DNA of 16,020 bases from Bacteroidota bacterium (GTDB lineage: Bacteria; Bacteroidota; Ignavibacteria; Kapaibacteriales; Kapaibacteriaceae). Below are positions 15,155 through 16,020 of the stretch, in pieces. The notes below the pieces were generated by a model. The model was not told the origin of the DNA. It did not search any database and worked only from the letters and a program-made list of their open reading frames with translations. The stretch spans positions 5,365-21,384 of the forward strand of contig DNLG01000077.1 of the NCBI GenBank assembly GCA_003488525.1, written 5' to 3'. The position numbers were made by a program, and so were the translations under genes. Each line of letters opens with the position of its first letter. Position 1 is the stretch's first letter.

Positions 15155-15685
15155 GTGCATATCAATCGTGGTGATCTGTATCGTCTGTTGACGCGGCGAT
15201 TCAAGTTTGCCGATAAAGAAGACGCGATCGATGCCGTGCAATCGGCGGTCGCCGCCACATGGGAGGTTGCCATCCTGCGTGAGCCCCCTCGTAACCCACA
15301 GGCCTACTCAACGGTGGTTGCATACCGCGTGATGGGGCGAATGATCGAACAGCGTCGACGCTTCAGACGTCCGCGTATGGATCTGCGCATGGGGGTTGTC
15401 GATCCCGATTACCTGGAGGGTCCGCTGCTTACAACAGACGAGTCCGAGACCGCCTACGACGCGCACGCTGTTCTCGAAGCCCTACCCCTCAACCATGCCG
15501 ATGTCCTGCGCCGACACTACCTGGAAGGTAAGCCCCTTGAGGAACTCGCCCGCACCGACGGCGTCTCCCCCGAGTGCATGCGCAAACGCCACGAACGTGC
15601 TATCAAGTACGCCCGTAAGCTTTTTGTGACAAGGGAGGAGGGAGGAGTTACAAGTGACGAGGGACGAGTGACAAGTGACAAGTGA
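15155..15685 (+). CDS. ECF-type (sigma-70 family) RNA polymerase sigma factor
   Basis: 176 residues from GTG 15155. Region 2-like sequence occupies about 5-75 (LYRLLTRRF, EDAIDAVQSAVAATWE, PRNPQAYSTVVAYRVMGRMIEQ, then the basic RRRFRRPR). Region 4-like sequence covers about 102-157 (VLEALPLNHADVLRRHYLEG, LEELARTDGVSPECMRKRHE), the helix-turn-helix that reads the -35 element. The size fits a minimal ECF sigma factor. No anti-sigma gene is visible next to it, and whether it controls the glucan genes is unknown. The last 19 residues (158-176; pattern VTREEGG, VTSDEGR, VTSDK) are encoded by the heptamer array starting at 15626 and do not look like sigma-factor sequence. The native C-terminus probably lay near ARKLF (153-157). 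Confidence 0.8.
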   Translation: MHINRGDLYRLLTRRFKFADKEDAIDAVQSAVAATWEVAILREPPRNPQAYSTVVAYRVMGRMIEQRRRFRRPRMDLRMGVVDPDYLEGPLLTTDESETAYDAHAVLEALPLNHADVLRRHYLEGKPLEELARTDGVSPECMRKRHERAIKYARKLFVTREEGGVTSDEGRVTSDK

Positions 15686-15737
15686 CCTCACACCTCACAC
15701 CCCACACCCCACACCTAAAACCTGAAACCTAAAACCT
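15626..15737 (+). repeat. Heptamer array 1: 16 units in unbroken 7-bp register
   Basis: Starting at 15626 the sequence divides without slippage into 16 heptamers (112 bp). Units 1-8 are GTGACRA or variants such as GGGAGGA and GTTACAA. Unit 9 is the hybrid GTGACCT. Units 10-13 are CACACCY. Units 14-16 are AAAACCT or GAAACCT. A central AC at unit positions 4-5 is kept in all but the two GGGAGGA units. The first eight units and the sigma factor stop codon fall within the sigma factor gene. No spacers, IS ends or transposase are seen. Confidence 0.9.
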
Positions 15738-15839
15738 GTGGTCCGGATCCTCATCGAGGTGGTTCGCACTCTGCATGAGAACAATGCCATTAGTTATAGA
15801 CTGGAAACCGATGAGTATCGGCGGTTTAAAGACAAGTGA
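15738..15839 (+). CDS. Small open frame between the two heptamer arrays (33 residues), doubtful
   Basis: From GTG 15738, directly after array 1, an open frame runs to a TGA at 15837-15839 formed by the first unit of array 2. Visible segments are VRILIEVVRTLHEN and ISYRLETDEYRRFKDK, which read like ordinary helical protein. It ends in the same GAC-AAG-TGA codons as the sigma factor gene. There is no Shine-Dalgarno site and no recognised family. It could be a leftover C-terminus of a decayed gene or chance. Confidence 0.2.
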   Translation: MVRILIEVVRTLHENNAISYRLETDEYRRFKDK

Positions 15840-15947
15840 CGAGTGACGAGTGACAAGTGACGAGTGATGAGTGACGAGTGATGAGTTACCTCACACCCAA
15901 AACCCAAAACCCAAAACCCAAAACCCAAAACCTCAAACCTCAAACCT
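15836..15947 (+). repeat. Heptamer array 2: 16 units in unbroken 7-bp register
   Basis: Sixteen heptamers (112 bp). Units 1-7 are GTGACGA, GTGACAA or GTGATGA. Unit 8 is the hybrid GTTACCT and unit 9 is CACACCC. Units 10-13 are AAAACCC, unit 14 is AAAACCT and units 15-16 are CAAACCT. AAGACAA just before (15829-15835) may be a worn extra unit. The order of unit types matches array 1, and the offset between arrays (210 bp) is a multiple of seven. The AAAACCC part gives five C3 tracts separated by AAAA. Confidence 0.9.
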
Positions 15948-15960
15948 AACTCAGCATCTC

Positions 15961-16020
15961 CTAGATCTTCGCCAGATCATGCGAGAGGTCCACAAGGTTG
16001 CGCATAACGCCATGCGACCT
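15961..16020 (-). CDS. Possible C-terminal end of a minus-strand gene, cut by the window edge
   Basis: On the minus strand an open frame enters from the right edge and ends at TAG (15961-15963). Its visible tail is RSHGVMRNLVDLSHDLAKI. The stop lies 13 bp beyond array 2, which would put the arrays between convergent genes. Only 19 residues are visible and no family can be named. A plus-strand frame from ATG 15979 (MREVHKVAHNAMRP, open to the edge) is an alternative. Confidence 0.3.
   Translation of the reverse strand, partial: RSHGVMRNLVDLSHDLAKI

Noticed and set aside
15626..15947. CRISPR array or IS terminal repeats as explanation for the heptamers
   Set aside because: Units are 7 bp with no unique spacers, no cas genes, and no transposase or target-site duplication.

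Overview
The window looks like chromosomal DNA of a Bacteroidota/Ignavibacteriota/Kapabacteria-type (FCB group) bacterium. The signs are a SusC/SusD outer-membrane pair, two proteins ending in type IX secretion (T9SS) C-terminal sorting domains, TAnnTTTG-type promoter elements instead of classical sigma-70 boxes, and few strong Shine-Dalgarno sites. The phylum call is inference; no rRNA or other marker gene is present.

Positions 1-1598 (minus strand) hold a sulfur-metabolism pair. A metallo-beta-lactamase persulfide-dioxygenase-like protein carries two rhodanese domains, and it is translationally coupled (ATGA overlap) to a single-domain rhodanese that runs off the left edge. A 156-bp divergent intergenic region (1599-1754) has a TAnnTTTG box in each direction.

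Positions 1755-15028 (plus strand) form a Sus-like alpha-glucan utilisation locus. In order it encodes an FHS-family sugar/H+ symporter, SusC, a SusD lipoprotein, a T9SS-sorted protein with three carbohydrate-binding-like modules around a DUF4397-like region, an intrinsic terminator, a T9SS-sorted GH13 alpha-amylase, and a GH31 alpha-glucosidase with a signal peptide but no T9SS domain. The inferred flow is: the cell-surface amylase cuts starch or glycogen, the surface CBM-like protein and SusD capture fragments, SusC imports oligosaccharides, periplasmic GH31 releases glucose, and the symporter moves it inside. No SusR-type regulator, GH97 or SusE/F lipoprotein is seen; the T9SS-sorted protein sits where SusE/F would be. 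The amylase N-terminus repeats the module found three times in that protein, which ties the two together.

Positions 15029-16020 hold an ECF-type sigma factor with a strong ribosome binding site and then two striking low-complexity arrays. Each consists of 16 heptamers in unbroken 7-bp register (112 bp each) that shift from GTGACRA-type to CACACCY-type to NAAACCY-type units. The first array encodes the sigma factor's last 19 residues and its stop codon. The 98-bp island between the arrays is one small open frame, and the second array carries a (TTTTGGG)5 tract on the minus strand. The right edge may hold the tail of a minus-strand gene.

The main unexplained signals are the paired heptamer arrays, an over-represented nonamer AAGCCCCTT that encodes every Lys-Pro-Leu seen in the window, and the shared four-copy carbohydrate-binding-like module.
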